A stretch of 64,000 nt of DNA from Streptomyces regalis (GCF_001509475.1 NZ_LLZG01000388.1:96972-160971), one strand, 5' to 3'; positions 1 through 9,117 are shown, counted from the first letter of the stretch. Notes: generated from the letters alone by a model not told the origin. Numbers and translations: made by a program.

Positions 1-2
1 AG

Positions 3-1274
3 TACATCCAGTACGTCCGGGACGGCGAGGGTGCCCTCCTCGACCCGGTCACGCTGGACAGTGTGTACCTCGACCGCGGGGAGGTCACCGACCTCTCCGC
101 GGTTCCCCCGACCGCGACACACAAAGCTCTCGCCGAGCTCGGCTTCTCGCCCGACAGCCCCGACGTCGACCAGCGTGAAGCACTCCACAGCCGTCTCCAC
201 CAACTCGGCCTGGATTCCGTCCCCGTACGGATCAGCGGCCTGCGCGTCGTCCTCACCGACGCCTGCAACATGAAGTGCAGCTACTGCTTCGTCGAGACCA
301 ACACCGGCAAGCCGGACATGACCGAGCAGGAAATCGCCGACGGCCTCACCTATCTCTTCGAGACGAACGCCGGTCGCGACGAGGTAGCCATCCAATGGTT
401 CGGCGGCGAACCGACGACCCGGTTCGACCTGATGCAGTACGGGGACACCCTCGCGGACTCCCTCGCCGAGCAGTACGACGTCAAACGGGTCCGCCGAACA
501 GTCGTCACCAACGGCGCCCGCATCACCGACGCCATGATCGACCACTTCGCCCGCTACCAGTACGGCGTCGGCATCTCCATCGACGGACCACCCGCCATCA
601 ACGCCGAGCACCGAAGGCTCCTGGGCGGGCAACCGGCCGACAACAGGATCCAGCGCAACGTCCGTCGGCTCCTCGACGCGGACGGCATCCACGTGGGCTG
701 CAACCTCACCCCTACGTCCGCGAACATAGGCCGCCTGGCCGAAACCGTTACCTGGATCATCGACCATCTCGGGCTGAGGTTCATCTACGCCAACACCCCG
801 ATACCTACCAGCGGACGCTGGACGGTTAAGGGCAGGGAACTGGCTCAGGAGCTGTACCAGGCACGCCTTGTCGCCCTCGGGCGTGGCGGGATGATGTTCT
901 CCGTCCTCGACCGAGCCTTCCAGGCCCTCGACCGGCGCCGCCCCATGCTCTTCGACCACATGCAGAGCGACCGGACCCTGAACGTCGCCCTGCTGCCCGG
1001 CAATCGGGTCAGCCTCTGCGACATCAACTTCACCTCGCCCTCTTTCCTGCATACCCTCGACGAGGTGCGAGCGGACCCGAACCTGCTCGGTGGCATCGCC
1101 AAGACCGTCGCCCCCATCCCCGAATGCGGGCAGTGCCCGGCCCTTGCGATCTGCGGTGGGCCTTCCCGCAATGAACAACTCCTCATCGGCGGAGACCGAC
1201 CGGACCCGCAGATGTGCGACTTCTACACCAGCACCGTGGAGATCGCGGTCTGGGACAGCACGGGGGTGCAGTGA
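3..1274 (+). CDS. Radical SAM/SPASM maturase, 5' end outside the window
   Basis: Radical SAM enzyme with a C-terminal SPASM-type extension. The cluster motif CNMKCSYCF (CX3CX2C) follows an N-terminal segment of about 70-80 residues, and a GGEPTTR stretch follows as in the family. The C-terminal part has a cysteine-rich region (SLCD, then CGQCPALAICGGP and a last Cys in MCDF) that would bind auxiliary Fe-S clusters. Such proteins commonly modify ribosomal peptides. A GTG at 63 could serve as start, but the frame is open to base 3 with sensible coding, so the gene probably begins upstream. It overlaps the next radical SAM gene by four bases (GTGA). No precursor peptide is visible here. The family call is firm; the substrate is unknown. 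Confidence 0.85.
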   Translation, partial: YIQYVRDGEGALLDPVTLDSVYLDRGEVTDLSAVPPTATHKALAELGFSPDSPDVDQREALHSRLHQLGLDSVPVRISGLRVVLTDACNMKCSYCFVETNTGKPDMTEQEIADGLTYLFETNAGRDEVAIQWFGGEPTTRFDLMQYGDTLADSLAEQYDVKRVRRTVVTNGARITDAMIDHFARYQYGVGISIDGPPAINAEHRRLLGGQPADNRIQRNVRRLLDADGIHVGCNLTPTSANIGRLAETVTWIIDHLGLRFIYANTPIPTSGRWTVKGRELAQELYQARLVALGRGGMMFSVLDRAFQALDRRRPMLFDHMQSDRTLNVALLPGNRVSLCDINFTSPSFLHTLDEVRADPNLLGGIAKTVAPIPECGQCPALAICGGPSRNEQLLIGGDRPDPQMCDFYTSTVEIAVWDSTGVQ

Positions 1275-2179
1275 ACACCGTCACCCACCCGGAGAGTCTG
1301 CCCGCGCCAGCCCGACAGCGGTTCCGATCCGCGCTCATCAGCACCGCCGGCCACTGCAAGATCGCCTGCGGGTTCTGCTTCCGAGCTGACCGGGCCCACG
1401 GCTTCCTCGACATCCCCACCTACACCCGGGCACTGTCCAGGTTGAAGGAGACCGGCGTCGAAGCGATCTGCCTGACTGGCGGCGAACCCGCGCACCACCC
1501 CGAGCTCCGCCAACTCGTGCGGCTCGCCCACCAGTTCGGGATTCCCGTATCGATCGTCACCTCGGCCCGAGATCCCGATGACGTCGATCGCTTGGCCGGC
1601 GTCGGGCGCCTGCTCGCGAACGTCACTGTGTCCGCCGACTCGATCGGCGCCATGGAACTTGGGCGCACAACGCGTTCCGTGGCGTCGGCGATCGCAACGC
1701 TGGAGCAGGTCCCCGCGGCAGAGAGAGTTCTCCACGTCACGTACTGGAACCTCACAGCCCGCGAATGCCAGGACATCCACGAGCGGGTCGAGAAGTCAGG
1801 AATCCAGATCCAGATCAGCCCGGTGGCGCTCGACGATACGGCTCGCGAGCGCGCGGGCTACACCTCCTACGACTACCTTGCCCGACAGCGGGAGGACGCC
1901 GATCTTCTCGGCCGCTTCTTCCAACTCGCCGAGCGGTTCCAGGAGCACCTCACCACGCTGCGAGCCATGCAGTTGTACCCCGAGCGGCGGCCCTCCTGCG
2001 CATCCGCGGCCCTGTACGTGTCCGCAAGCGGCGAGATCCGCCGCTGCCCCTACAGCAAGTCAGGGGTGAGTGTCCGCGCACCTCGCGCGGAGATCAGCCG
2101 CTTTCTCCACGCTGAACCCCACGACCGGACTACCCCAGAGTGTGCGGCCATCTGCCGTGCCGACGACACCCGTGAGTAG
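1271..2179 (+). CDS. Second radical SAM protein
   Basis: About 302 residues from the GTG at 1271, which overlaps the TGA of the upstream gene, so the two are translationally coupled. CKIACGFCF near residue 35 is the CX3CX2C cluster motif and LTGGEP follows in the usual place. Further cysteines near the C-terminus (RRPSCASA, RRCPYS, ECAAIC) may hold an auxiliary cluster, but a full SPASM pattern is not clear. An upstream ATG at 1214 lies inside the previous gene and is less likely. Its position between a SPASM maturase and an oxygenase points to a small tailoring operon. Two adjacent radical SAM proteins also occur in some RiPP systems, but I cannot assign a named one. Confidence 0.8.
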   Translation: MNTVTHPESLPAPARQRFRSALISTAGHCKIACGFCFRADRAHGFLDIPTYTRALSRLKETGVEAICLTGGEPAHHPELRQLVRLAHQFGIPVSIVTSARDPDDVDRLAGVGRLLANVTVSADSIGAMELGRTTRSVASAIATLEQVPAAERVLHVTYWNLTARECQDIHERVEKSGIQIQISPVALDDTARERAGYTSYDYLARQREDADLLGRFFQLAERFQEHLTTLRAMQLYPERRPSCASAALYVSASGEIRRCPYSKSGVSVRAPRAEISRFLHAEPHDRTTPECAAICRADDTRE

Positions 2180-2182
2180 ACG

Positions 2183-2968
2183 ATGACGAACTCAGCCACT
2201 ACACCAGAAGAGTTCATCGAACGGTGGCGAACTCCTCCCAACCTGCGCGTCAACAACGTCCTCACCGCCACCGGTTTCACCTTCCCGCCTGCCCTCGACG
2301 TCCTCGACGCGATCCGGCAGGACGAAGAAGTGCGTTTCACCATCCTCGGAGACGAGGACTGGTCCGTTCGTATGGACCGTACGTCGGCCTTCCGCACAGC
2401 GCCGATCGAAGAAGTAGCCACCTGGACCTTCCGCCTGGTCCACTTCAACCTCACCCGCTTCTACGACGGGATCCTCAGCGGATTCCAAGAGCAGGTCATG
2501 ATCCCCTGGCGAACCCAGCTATCGAGCTGGGGGTTCACCTGGCAACGCTGCGCTCCGCTGCTGTTCATCTCGACGGATGGCGCCTCATCGACGTACCACA
2601 ACGACAACTCACACGGACTCGTGTGTCAGATCGAAGGCACCAAGACCTTCCACAGCTACAAGGACCCCGACCGTTACCTCACGGCCGAAGCCGCTGTCGT
2701 AGGCGAGACCACCGCAGAGGAGCCGCCCGAACACGACCCGGCCGACCGTCAATCCGTACGGATGGAGCCGGGGGACCTGCTGTGGAGCCACGCCCTGACC
2801 CCGCACTGGGTGACCACCGAGTCCCCGCTCGCGATGAGCGTCACCCTCTCTCATGGCGGCCTGTGCCATCAGGGCCACTTCGCGGACCGTGAATTAGCAC
2901 TCCGTGCCTACTGGGATCGGCACCCCGACGAGGCGTGGAAGCTGGATCTGCGCAACGTCCGTTACTGA
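2183..2968 (+). CDS. JmjC/cupin_8-type Fe(II)/2-oxoglutarate oxygenase-like protein
   Basis: A 261-residue protein starting three bases after the previous stop. The core reads YHNDNSHGLVCQIEGTKTF and later GDLLWSHALTPHWV, which is the HxD...H iron-binding layout and the 'W/F-P-HxV' end strand of JmjC/cupin_8 hydroxylases. Such enzymes hydroxylate amino-acid side chains or small molecules using Fe(II) and 2-oxoglutarate. It forms the third gene of the radical SAM operon, so a role in tailoring the same product is likely. The ATG at 2183 is the first start after the upstream stop. The fold call is based on motifs only. Confidence 0.7.
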   Translation: MTNSATTPEEFIERWRTPPNLRVNNVLTATGFTFPPALDVLDAIRQDEEVRFTILGDEDWSVRMDRTSAFRTAPIEEVATWTFRLVHFNLTRFYDGILSGFQEQVMIPWRTQLSSWGFTWQRCAPLLFISTDGASSTYHNDNSHGLVCQIEGTKTFHSYKDPDRYLTAEAAVVGETTAEEPPEHDPADRQSVRMEPGDLLWSHALTPHWVTTESPLAMSVTLSHGGLCHQGHFADRELALRAYWDRHPDEAWKLDLRNVRY

Positions 2969-3027
2969 CCGAGCCGGAGGCCGCCGCACCGTTCAGAGGT
3001 GCGGCGGCCCCTGCTGTTTTCGGGGTT

Positions 3028-4350
3028 CTACGGGGTGAGCCGGTTCGGACCACGGAACAGGAACGTGGCCTCCCGGATCGAGTCGAGGCCGAGCATCACC
3101 ATCAGGACACGCCCAAGCCCCATGCCCAGACCACCGTGCGGCGGGCACCCGTACCGGAACGCGTTCAGGTAGTCCTGCATCGGCTCAGTGCTCATGTCCT
3201 TCTCCGCAGCCTGCTTCAAGAGCACGTCGTAACGATGCTCACGCTGCGCACCAGTCGTGACCTCCAGCCCCTTCCACAGCAGGTCGAAGCTGAGCGTCAC
3301 ACCCGAGTCGTCTGCCGGCCGCATGTGGTAGAAGGGCCGGATGCTCGTCGGATAGTGGGTGACGAACACCCACTCGTGGCCGGTCTGCTCTTTGATGTGC
3401 GCTGCGATTCCGCGCTCACCCTCCGGGTCCAGGTCCTCCTTCACACCCGCCGGGTCCCAGCCCTTGGCCCGCAGGATCTCCTGCGTTTCGGCCATCGTGA
3501 TCCGTGGGAACGGCGTCGACGGCACCGTGACCTCGACACCGAACGTCTCCCGGATCGCCTCACCGTGTGCGTCGGCGACCTTGGTGAGGGCATGGGCGAG
3601 CATCTGTTCCTCGAACGTCATCACGTCCTCGACACCGTCGATCCATGCCAACTCCACGTCTACACCGGTGAATTCGGTGGCGTGCCGGGACGTGAACGAC
3701 GGCTCAGCGCGGAAGACAGGCCCGATCTCGAAGACCTTGTCGATACCTGCAGAGATCGCCATCTGCTTGAAGAACTGAGGCGACTGCGCCAGGTAGGCAG
3801 AGCGGTCGAAGTAGCCGAGCTTGAACACCTCGGCGCCGGACTCGGACGCGGTGCCCATCAGCTTCGGGGTGTGCATCTCGGTGCACCCCTGTCGATAGGC
3901 GTACTCGCGCATCCCCTGCTCGAACGTGGTCTGCACAGCGAACAGCAGCTGCGCCTGCGACCGGCGCCGTACGTCCAGGAAGCGCCAGTCCATGCGGTGT
4001 TCGAGTCCGGTCTGCTCGTCGATCGGCAGTGGCGTCTCTGCCCGGTTCAGAACCTCGACTGATTCCGGGATGATCTCCAGGCTGCCGAGCTTCACGATCG
4101 GGTTGTCGACCACGCGACCGGTGATCCGGACCGCAGACTCGGGCGTCAATCCCTCCAGCGCAGCTTCAACCTCGTCGCCTTCACCGCGGCGTTTGTGGGT
4201 GACCTGCACCATTGCGGTGTGGTCGCGTACGACGACGAACTGCATCTTGCTCTGCAGGCGGAGCGTGTTCACCCAGCCTGACACAGAAACCGTCTGCCCG
4301 ACATGTTCTCGCAGGTCAGACACCAGTACACGGCTAGTCGTGTGGATCAT
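3028..4350 (-). CDS. aspS: Short archaeal-type aspartyl-tRNA synthetase (class II), T-box controlled
   Basis: About 440 residues with an N-terminal OB fold (SVSGWVNTLR) and a class II catalytic domain. Motif 2 is FRAEPSFTSRH and motif 3 is GLGMGLGR. The usual bacterial AspRS is near 590 residues and has a GAD insertion; this protein lacks that insertion and resembles the archaeal/eukaryotic AspRS-AsnRS type. The ATG at 4350 is preferred because GGAGGG lies eight bases upstream; a longer frame runs to 4419 but has no support. It stands alone, convergent with the oxygenase gene. A T-box leader precedes it. It is probably a second, starvation-induced or inhibitor-insensitive copy. Asp rather than Asn specificity is supported by the leader's apparent GAC specifier. 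Confidence 0.88.
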   Translation of the reverse strand: MIHTTSRVLVSDLREHVGQTVSVSGWVNTLRLQSKMQFVVVRDHTAMVQVTHKRRGEGDEVEAALEGLTPESAVRITGRVVDNPIVKLGSLEIIPESVEVLNRAETPLPIDEQTGLEHRMDWRFLDVRRRSQAQLLFAVQTTFEQGMREYAYRQGCTEMHTPKLMGTASESGAEVFKLGYFDRSAYLAQSPQFFKQMAISAGIDKVFEIGPVFRAEPSFTSRHATEFTGVDVELAWIDGVEDVMTFEEQMLAHALTKVADAHGEAIRETFGVEVTVPSTPFPRITMAETQEILRAKGWDPAGVKEDLDPEGERGIAAHIKEQTGHEWVFVTHYPTSIRPFYHMRPADDSGVTLSFDLLWKGLEVTTGAQREHRYDVLLKQAAEKDMSTEPMQDYLNAFRYGCPPHGGLGMGLGRVLMVMLGLDSIREATFLFRGPNRLTP

Positions 4351-4369
4351 CGCAGCCCTCCCAGGGGCG

Positions 4370-4625
4370 TCGTCATGATCCCTTGGGGGCGCGGACGAGA
4401 AGGGTACTCGCGGTGCCACCGCGCCTTTACCGCACCTCGGAGAGTTGCGGCCTCATTCGTGCCCGGTGACGGGGGCCGGCCGGCGGAGCATTGGGCCTTT
4501 CACAAGGCCGTTCCTCTCCGCGCTCAGGAGGGTCTTCACCTCGGGGTGCAAGGCCGCCTTCCCAGCTACCAGCGGCTCTCTCTGCTCGCGTGATCCCGCG
4601 GCTACTCGTCTCCATCAACGCGTTG
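4370..4625 (-). promoter_or_regulatory. T-box leader upstream of aspS
   Basis: Read on the minus strand, this leader contains GGTGGCACCGCG (4409-4423), matching the conserved T-box sequence that binds the uncharged tRNA acceptor end. Upstream are the Stem I hallmarks GACGAGTAGCC and AGAGAG followed by GCTGGTAGCTGGGAA. In the specifier loop, GTGAAGACC opposite ACGAGTA places a GAC (Asp) codon at 4532-4534, which fits the downstream synthetase. No poly-U tract follows; the ribosome-binding site lies just after the T-box sequence, so control of translation initiation, as known for actinobacterial T-boxes, is likely. Stem I limits are approximate. Confidence 0.82.
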
Positions 4626-4639
4626 TTGTTGAGCATAGC

Positions 4640-5190
4640 TGGGCAGGCAGGGATGCGACAGCAAGATCACGCCAACGGGTTGGCCTCTCGCGACGTGGCT
4701 ACCCCCAGATGCCGTCCCGCCACCCCACCGTCTTGCCGTGTCAGACGTGACGGGGAGGCGTTCAGCCAAGGTCCGGTCGTTGTCCAGGATCGTCGCGTAG
4801 CGAATCCGGGCGCCCATGGCGGACTGCTCGGCGCCGGGCTGCATTCCCCTGACCAGGGTGCCCAGCCCTCAGCACCGCGACAGGCCCACCATCCGGTGGG
4901 CCGCGCACAACCCGCCACAGCCCACCGAGCAGGCAGAAACATGCCTCCAAGAATCACATGAGAGATATCACGAGAGTGATTTTAGATAGCTGCGATCAAG
5001 CTCTATCGTGCATTGGTGAGATCCTCGCGCATATTTGCTCACCTCAGGCATCTGAAGAAACTTGCATGCGATGGCGTTGGCGCGAGTCGGCCCATTGAGT
5101 GATGAGCGATCGGCCAATGTGAACACCAGGCATGAACCATCGTCCCGATGGCTGTGACCCGGCGAAACGACTCAGAGAAAGGACCACTCG
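4640..5190. other. Intergenic region with a short palindrome
   Basis: No convincing gene. The region separates the minus-strand aspS leader from the plus-strand radical SAM gene and must hold both promoters. A palindrome ATCAC-GAGA-GTGAT lies at 4967-4980, in an AT-richer stretch. AGAAAGGA just before 5191 is the ribosome-binding site of the next gene. Confidence 0.4.
4967..4980. repeat. Palindrome ATCAC-N4-GTGAT, copy 1
   Basis: Perfect 5-4-5 inverted repeat between two divergent genes, a typical operator position. The same 5-base arms and 4-base spacer recur at 12176-12189. Short palindromes occur by chance, so the operator reading is tentative. Confidence 0.3.
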
Positions 5191-6108
5191 ATGGAAGGGA
5201 CGTCGGCTCCCGAGAATTTGGTTGAGGTTATCTCAACCGTGCCAGCGAAATCTCCCGACCGCACGATAAAGTACGTATTCAAAACATCAGACGGGGCCAC
5301 CTTCGAGGCTGTGCAACTCTGGGAGGGAGACCGCGGAGCCTATTCGGTGTGCATGTCGGCTCAGGCAGGATGCCGGTACGGCTGCACACACTGCGCCACT
5401 ACCTTCGCTCGCACACCCTTCGTCCGGAACCTGCAAGCCCAAGAGATAGTCGCCGCGGTCGAGCAGGTGGAGGTGAACGTTCGCGCTGAGCAGGGTCCTC
5501 TCGTCTGGGTCGACTTCGCCGGCGTCGGAGATGCAGCTGCCAACTGGGCCCACGTCACTTCCGCCGCGAGAACGATCACCGGCCGGGAACTGGCTCACGA
5601 GGTGAAGGTAACCAGCATCGCTCCGCAAGCGTGGGTCCGGAGCCTCCTCAAGCCCCAGGTCTGGTTGCCGAACCGGTTCATGTTCTCGCTGCACGGAGCC
5701 GATGCTGCTCAGCGGAGGGTGGTCATTCCACGCGCTGACGACCCAGCTGCCGTACTACCGCTGTGGGCTACTGCTGCCGACCTGCGCCCCGTGGTCCTCA
5801 ACTACGTCCTTTGCGAGCACAACACGCGACCCGAGGACGAGGCGGCACTCACTGACTTGCTCACGCCCTACGCCGGACGCTTCCTTCTGCTGCGACTCTC
5901 CAGCTTCAACCCCGTACAGGGCAGCCCCCTGCGACCCAGCACACGGGAAACCGAATTCATCGCCGCACTCTCCAGCAAGCTGACCGGGTGGACGGTTGCC
6001 CACCATTCCTCTGCTGGACGAGCAACAGCCGCCGCCTGCGGGCAGCTTCGCGCCAGCATCCTGCAACTCGGCACATCAGCAGACGCTGTAACCCACGGCA
6101 TCGACTGA
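5191..6108 (+). CDS. RlmN/Cfr-like radical SAM protein
   Basis: 305 residues. CRYGCTHCAT carries the CX3CX2C cluster motif and is preceded by YSVCMSAQAG, whose Cys matches the first catalytic Cys of RlmN/Cfr. SLHGAD and NYVLCEHNT match the RlmN core, and ACGQL near the C-terminus carries the cysteine that forms the methyl-transfer intermediate. All mechanistic cysteines therefore appear present. Authentic RlmN proteins are nearer 350-380 residues and have a longer N-terminal RNA-binding region; here that region is short. The ATG at 5191 has AGAAAGGA upstream. It could be an rRNA or tRNA methyltransferase paralogue, or have been recruited for specialised metabolism or antibiotic resistance. 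The target is not determinable from sequence. Confidence 0.75.
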   Translation: MEGTSAPENLVEVISTVPAKSPDRTIKYVFKTSDGATFEAVQLWEGDRGAYSVCMSAQAGCRYGCTHCATTFARTPFVRNLQAQEIVAAVEQVEVNVRAEQGPLVWVDFAGVGDAAANWAHVTSAARTITGRELAHEVKVTSIAPQAWVRSLLKPQVWLPNRFMFSLHGADAAQRRVVIPRADDPAAVLPLWATAADLRPVVLNYVLCEHNTRPEDEAALTDLLTPYAGRFLLLRLSSFNPVQGSPLRPSTRETEFIAALSSKLTGWTVAHHSSAGRATAAACGQLRASILQLGTSADAVTHGID

Positions 6109-6177
6109 CATCACGACACAGCCACCTCGCACCAGGCGCCGGGTGGAGTACAAGGGCCGACCAGCAGAGAGACCGCG

Positions 6178-6726
6178 ATGCCTGCTGAAACCACCGAATA
6201 CGGGCCCGCCACACTACGACGCTGGCGAGCCGCGGAAGCCGATGCCGCGTACCAAATCGTTGACGAGTCGCTCGATCACCTGCGCCCCTGGATGCCATGG
6301 GCAGCCAACCACAGCCGGCAGCAGAGTGCCGAGTTCACCGCCAATTGCGAACGAGCGTGGACGGCAGACACCGCCTACACCTACGCCATCCTCTCGGAAG
6401 GCGCCCTGGTCGGGAGTTGCGGCGTCGTTCGCCAGGACCAAATCGCAGGTATGGAGATCGGATACTGGCTCGCACCCTCATACACCGGACGCGGCCTGGC
6501 AACCTCCGCAGTTGCCGCGCTGACGATCCAGGCCTTCAGCCTCCCCGACAACCAGTGCGTGGAAATCCTCCACGACGAAGCGAATCACCCAAGTCATGCC
6601 ATTCCTAGGCGACTTGGATTTACGCTGATCGACATCAGTAGAGGGGCACCGCAAGCGCCCGCGGAGTGTGGAGTCCGCCTCACATGGCGGCTTGACCGCG
6701 CGGCGTTCATGGACCGCTGCTGGTGA
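6178..6726 (+). CDS. GNAT acetyltransferase, RimJ/RimL type
   Basis: 182 residues with the RimJ/RimL layout: LRRWRAAEADA at the N-terminus, YAILSEGALVGSCGVVR, then EIGYWLAPSYTGRGLATSAV, which is the acetyl-CoA binding loop and following helix, and RRLGFTLI near the end. These enzymes acetylate protein N-termini, amino sugars or small amines. The gene lies 69 bases after the RlmN-like gene on the same strand. A short hypothetical or resistance role is possible; the substrate is unknown. Confidence 0.8.
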   Translation: MPAETTEYGPATLRRWRAAEADAAYQIVDESLDHLRPWMPWAANHSRQQSAEFTANCERAWTADTAYTYAILSEGALVGSCGVVRQDQIAGMEIGYWLAPSYTGRGLATSAVAALTIQAFSLPDNQCVEILHDEANHPSHAIPRRLGFTLIDISRGAPQAPAECGVRLTWRLDRAAFMDRCW

Positions 6727-6949
6727 AAGGTTCTCGACCCTCCCGTCGGGCTGTTCGGCTCTGTCATCGTGATGATGAACGGGCATGACCCAGTCCGCCG
6801 ATGTTGGTGGACGGGCAGCGGCAGGCACGGCCGTCTGTCATCTCGCGGGTGGAGGCTCCGATCGCGGTGGTTCTGTAACCCACGAGAGTGGGGCTCTCTG
6901 CGTCATTCGGTCACTCGCGACTGCCGTACGACTCGGCCTCATCACTCGT

Positions 6950-7555
6950 TCATTTCGGCATTCGAAGCATAGGGCCTGTAAGTTCTGCGGGAGTGTTGAG
7001 CCCTGCGAGGAGCGTGACGATCTTGTCGATGTTCGTCAGCCGCCGTGCCCCTGACTCCAACATGGACAAGAATGGCTGACTCAGCCCTGTGAGCTCTGCC
7101 ATATCGCTCTGCCGTAAGTCACCTGCTATACGTACGAGTTGACACAACCGGCCGAAGTCGTGAGTGAACAATGCTTGTTGAACGTCGGAACGGTCCCACA
7201 CGTCGGTCGGCACGTAGGGAGTCGCCCCAAACTGCTGCCGCGTTCTGCGTGAACAGCTGCTGCAGTATGGCTCCTCGTTGTATCGGCTAAGGACGCATTG
7301 ACAGTCCCGGCACCGGCGCGTGGACTCTGGTGTGCCTGCACCTGTGTCACGAGCAGGTGGGGGTGTGGGCAGATCCGGGGCGGAGACGTGCCAGGGCATC
7401 CCCGGGGGCGCCATGGTCTCGACCGGCGCGTATGGATCCTGAGGCGCGTAATCCCGCTGCTGTTTGGAAGCGTCAAGCAGTACATCGCCTGCCGGGCATG
7501 TGGTGATCTCGGACAGACTCGTGGAGAAGGGGGTGCTCGTCGCCGGATAGGGCAT
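6950..7555 (-). CDS. XRE-type HTH protein with zinc ribbon, no C-terminal domain
   Basis: 201 residues. A CxxC...CxxC ribbon (CRDCQCVL and YCSSC) is followed by an XRE helix-turn-helix (residues about 140-195, LRQSDMAELTGLSQPFLSMLESGARRL). Proteins with this N-terminal arrangement in streptomycetes usually continue into a long TPR region, but this one stops soon after the HTH, so it may be truncated. GGAG lies seven bases before the ATG at 7555; internal ATGs at 7414 and 7399 are alternatives. The low-complexity Pro-rich N-terminus makes the start uncertain. Confidence 0.6.
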   Translation of the reverse strand: MPYPATSTPFSTSLSEITTCPAGDVLLDASKQQRDYAPQDPYAPVETMAPPGMPWHVSAPDLPTPPPARDTGAGTPESTRRCRDCQCVLSRYNEEPYCSSCSRRTRQQFGATPYVPTDVWDRSDVQQALFTHDFGRLCQLVRIAGDLRQSDMAELTGLSQPFLSMLESGARRLTNIDKIVTLLAGLNTPAELTGPMLRMPK

Positions 7556-8076
7556 GGCCAGGCTCCATTAGTAGTTCGGCAATCTCATGCGGAACCGAAC
7601 GTTCCGGCTGGCTGGATCTCGACGACCTGTGATGCCGCGGGCATCCAAGAGGCGAGGGAGAACGGCTTGACTGCCTCCGAGTCGAGGAGGCCTCGCTGGA
7701 CCATCGGGGCTGGCGAGGCTGTTGGCGCGCTCACAGCCTCAGCCCTGACAGCAGGTTCGCGACCGGCACCCGTGCCGTCCTTTAGGAACGGGCCAAAGTT
7801 CTCCGTCCAGTCGAGAAGGAGACGATCACGATGCCGAGGATCAGCAGGACAGAAACATCGACAGCCACTGCGGAGTCCCCTCCGATCTCGTAGATTCCAA
7901 GACCGAGGCGGGTAAGCGACGACCGCGTCGGTGTGACCATGACAGCGGTCCGGAGGGAGGCGGAGTATCACGAGCTGTTGTCGAAGCCGCTCATCATCGA
8001 CTCATGGCCGGTTGGTCTGACTTTTCAACATCCGCTTACACACGCGCTCATGAGAGGCTGACCTAGGGTCCGAATC
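7556..8076. other. Intergenic region without a convincing gene
   Basis: Open frames on both strands have no recognisable domain and look like non-coding high-GC frames. One 20-codon frame (7831-7893) has a strong AAGGAG nine bases upstream; it is listed under findings. Promoters for the divergent neighbours should lie here. Confidence 0.35.
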
Positions 8077-9117
8077 ATGACCAGGGATGGGCAGGCAGTA
8101 GGGGCAGTGGGTAAGAGTCGCCCGGGGTGGCGCCCGGACAAGTTGAGACAGCAACGCGAAGCCCACGGCCTGACGCTGGAGGGCGCGGGCGAGCAGCTGC
8201 GCGAGGTGGCCCGGGTTGCGGGGCTCGCGGTGCCGGCCGCCAATTTCCAGACGCTGTGGCAGCACGAGCAGGGTGAGGTTTATCCCGGACCGCACTACCG
8301 ACGCGCGTATTGCCTGCTGTACCGCGCGACCGAGCCTGAGCTCGGCTTTCGCAATGCTCTGCCCGACGAAGCCAGGAAGCTTCAGTTCACCGCGTCGAGC
8401 GAACCGCACAATGGAGCCCACGTGCTGGCTGTGGAGCGCGCGTTGCTCCAACTCGCGCCCGGTACGGAGGATGCTGATGGGCAGGGTGTACAGCAGCGTG
8501 TCCTCGACGCCTGGAAGCGCCGCCACACAGGCGGCGACCCGAACAAGCCGACCCTGATGATGGTCGGTGGCTATGCAGGGAGCGGGAAGTCGGAGTTCGC
8601 TCGGTTCATATCCCAGCTCACGGGCTGGCCTGTCCTGGACAAGGATCCGATCACGCGCCCGCTCGTCGAGCGCCTCCTCGTGGAGATGGGCAGTGAGCCG
8701 AATGACCGGCACACTGACCTCTATCGGGAGAAGGTCCGCCCGCTGGAGTACCAGTGTCTGCTGGAGACCGCGTACGCAAACATCGACTGCGCGATCAGCA
8801 CCGTGCTCAGCGCACCCTTCATCAGCGAGGCCGCCGACCCTCGTTGGATGCGGCGCCTGATCAACCGCTGTGAAGCGCGTGGCGTCACCGTGGCCGTCGT
8901 CTGGATTCAGTGCGACCTCGACACGATGCACGAATACATCAGCTTCCGGTCCGCCGCCCGGGACAGCTGGAAACTCCAGAACTGGGACACCTACGCCGCT
9001 GGCATCGATCTCGACCTGCGGCCCGTCGTGCCGCACTTGGTCGTCGACAACCGGCTTGGCGCCGCGATTTCCCTCACGGACCAGGTGCGCCAGGTCTTCG
9101 GGACGGTGTTCCAGTGA
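8077..9117 (+). CDS. HTH-P-loop kinase fusion
   Basis: 346 residues. The first 95 or so residues form an XRE-like helix-turn-helix (LRQQREAHGLTLEGAGEQL...WQHEQGEVYPGPHYRRAYCLLY). A P-loop NTPase domain begins near residue 160 with GGYAGSGKSEF (Walker A). This resembles AAA_33-type small-molecule or zeta-toxin-like kinases that sense and phosphorylate a ligand. Its stop overlaps the start of the next P-loop gene (GTGA), so the two are coupled and may work together. The substrate is unknown. Confidence 0.65.
   Translation: MTRDGQAVGAVGKSRPGWRPDKLRQQREAHGLTLEGAGEQLREVARVAGLAVPAANFQTLWQHEQGEVYPGPHYRRAYCLLYRATEPELGFRNALPDEARKLQFTASSEPHNGAHVLAVERALLQLAPGTEDADGQGVQQRVLDAWKRRHTGGDPNKPTLMMVGGYAGSGKSEFARFISQLTGWPVLDKDPITRPLVERLLVEMGSEPNDRHTDLYREKVRPLEYQCLLETAYANIDCAISTVLSAPFISEAADPRWMRRLINRCEARGVTVAVVWIQCDLDTMHEYISFRSAARDSWKLQNWDTYAAGIDLDLRPVVPHLVVDNRLGAAISLTDQVRQVFGTVFQ

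Noticed and set aside
275..829. Long plus-strand frame in a different frame from the first radical SAM gene
   Set aside because: Arg/Pro-rich composition typical of shadows in high-GC genes; no motif.
2935..4062. 375-codon plus-strand frame opposite aspS
   Set aside because: Antisense of a clear synthetase gene; no motif of its own.
4667..4957. 96-codon minus-strand frame in the intergenic region
   Set aside because: Trp/Pro/Arg-rich low-complexity product, no supported start.
7585..7971. 128-codon minus-strand frame
   Set aside because: No domain, no ribosome-binding site; likely chance frame.
8002..9036. 344-codon minus-strand frame opposite the HTH-kinase gene
   Set aside because: Antisense of a gene with an intact Walker A motif.
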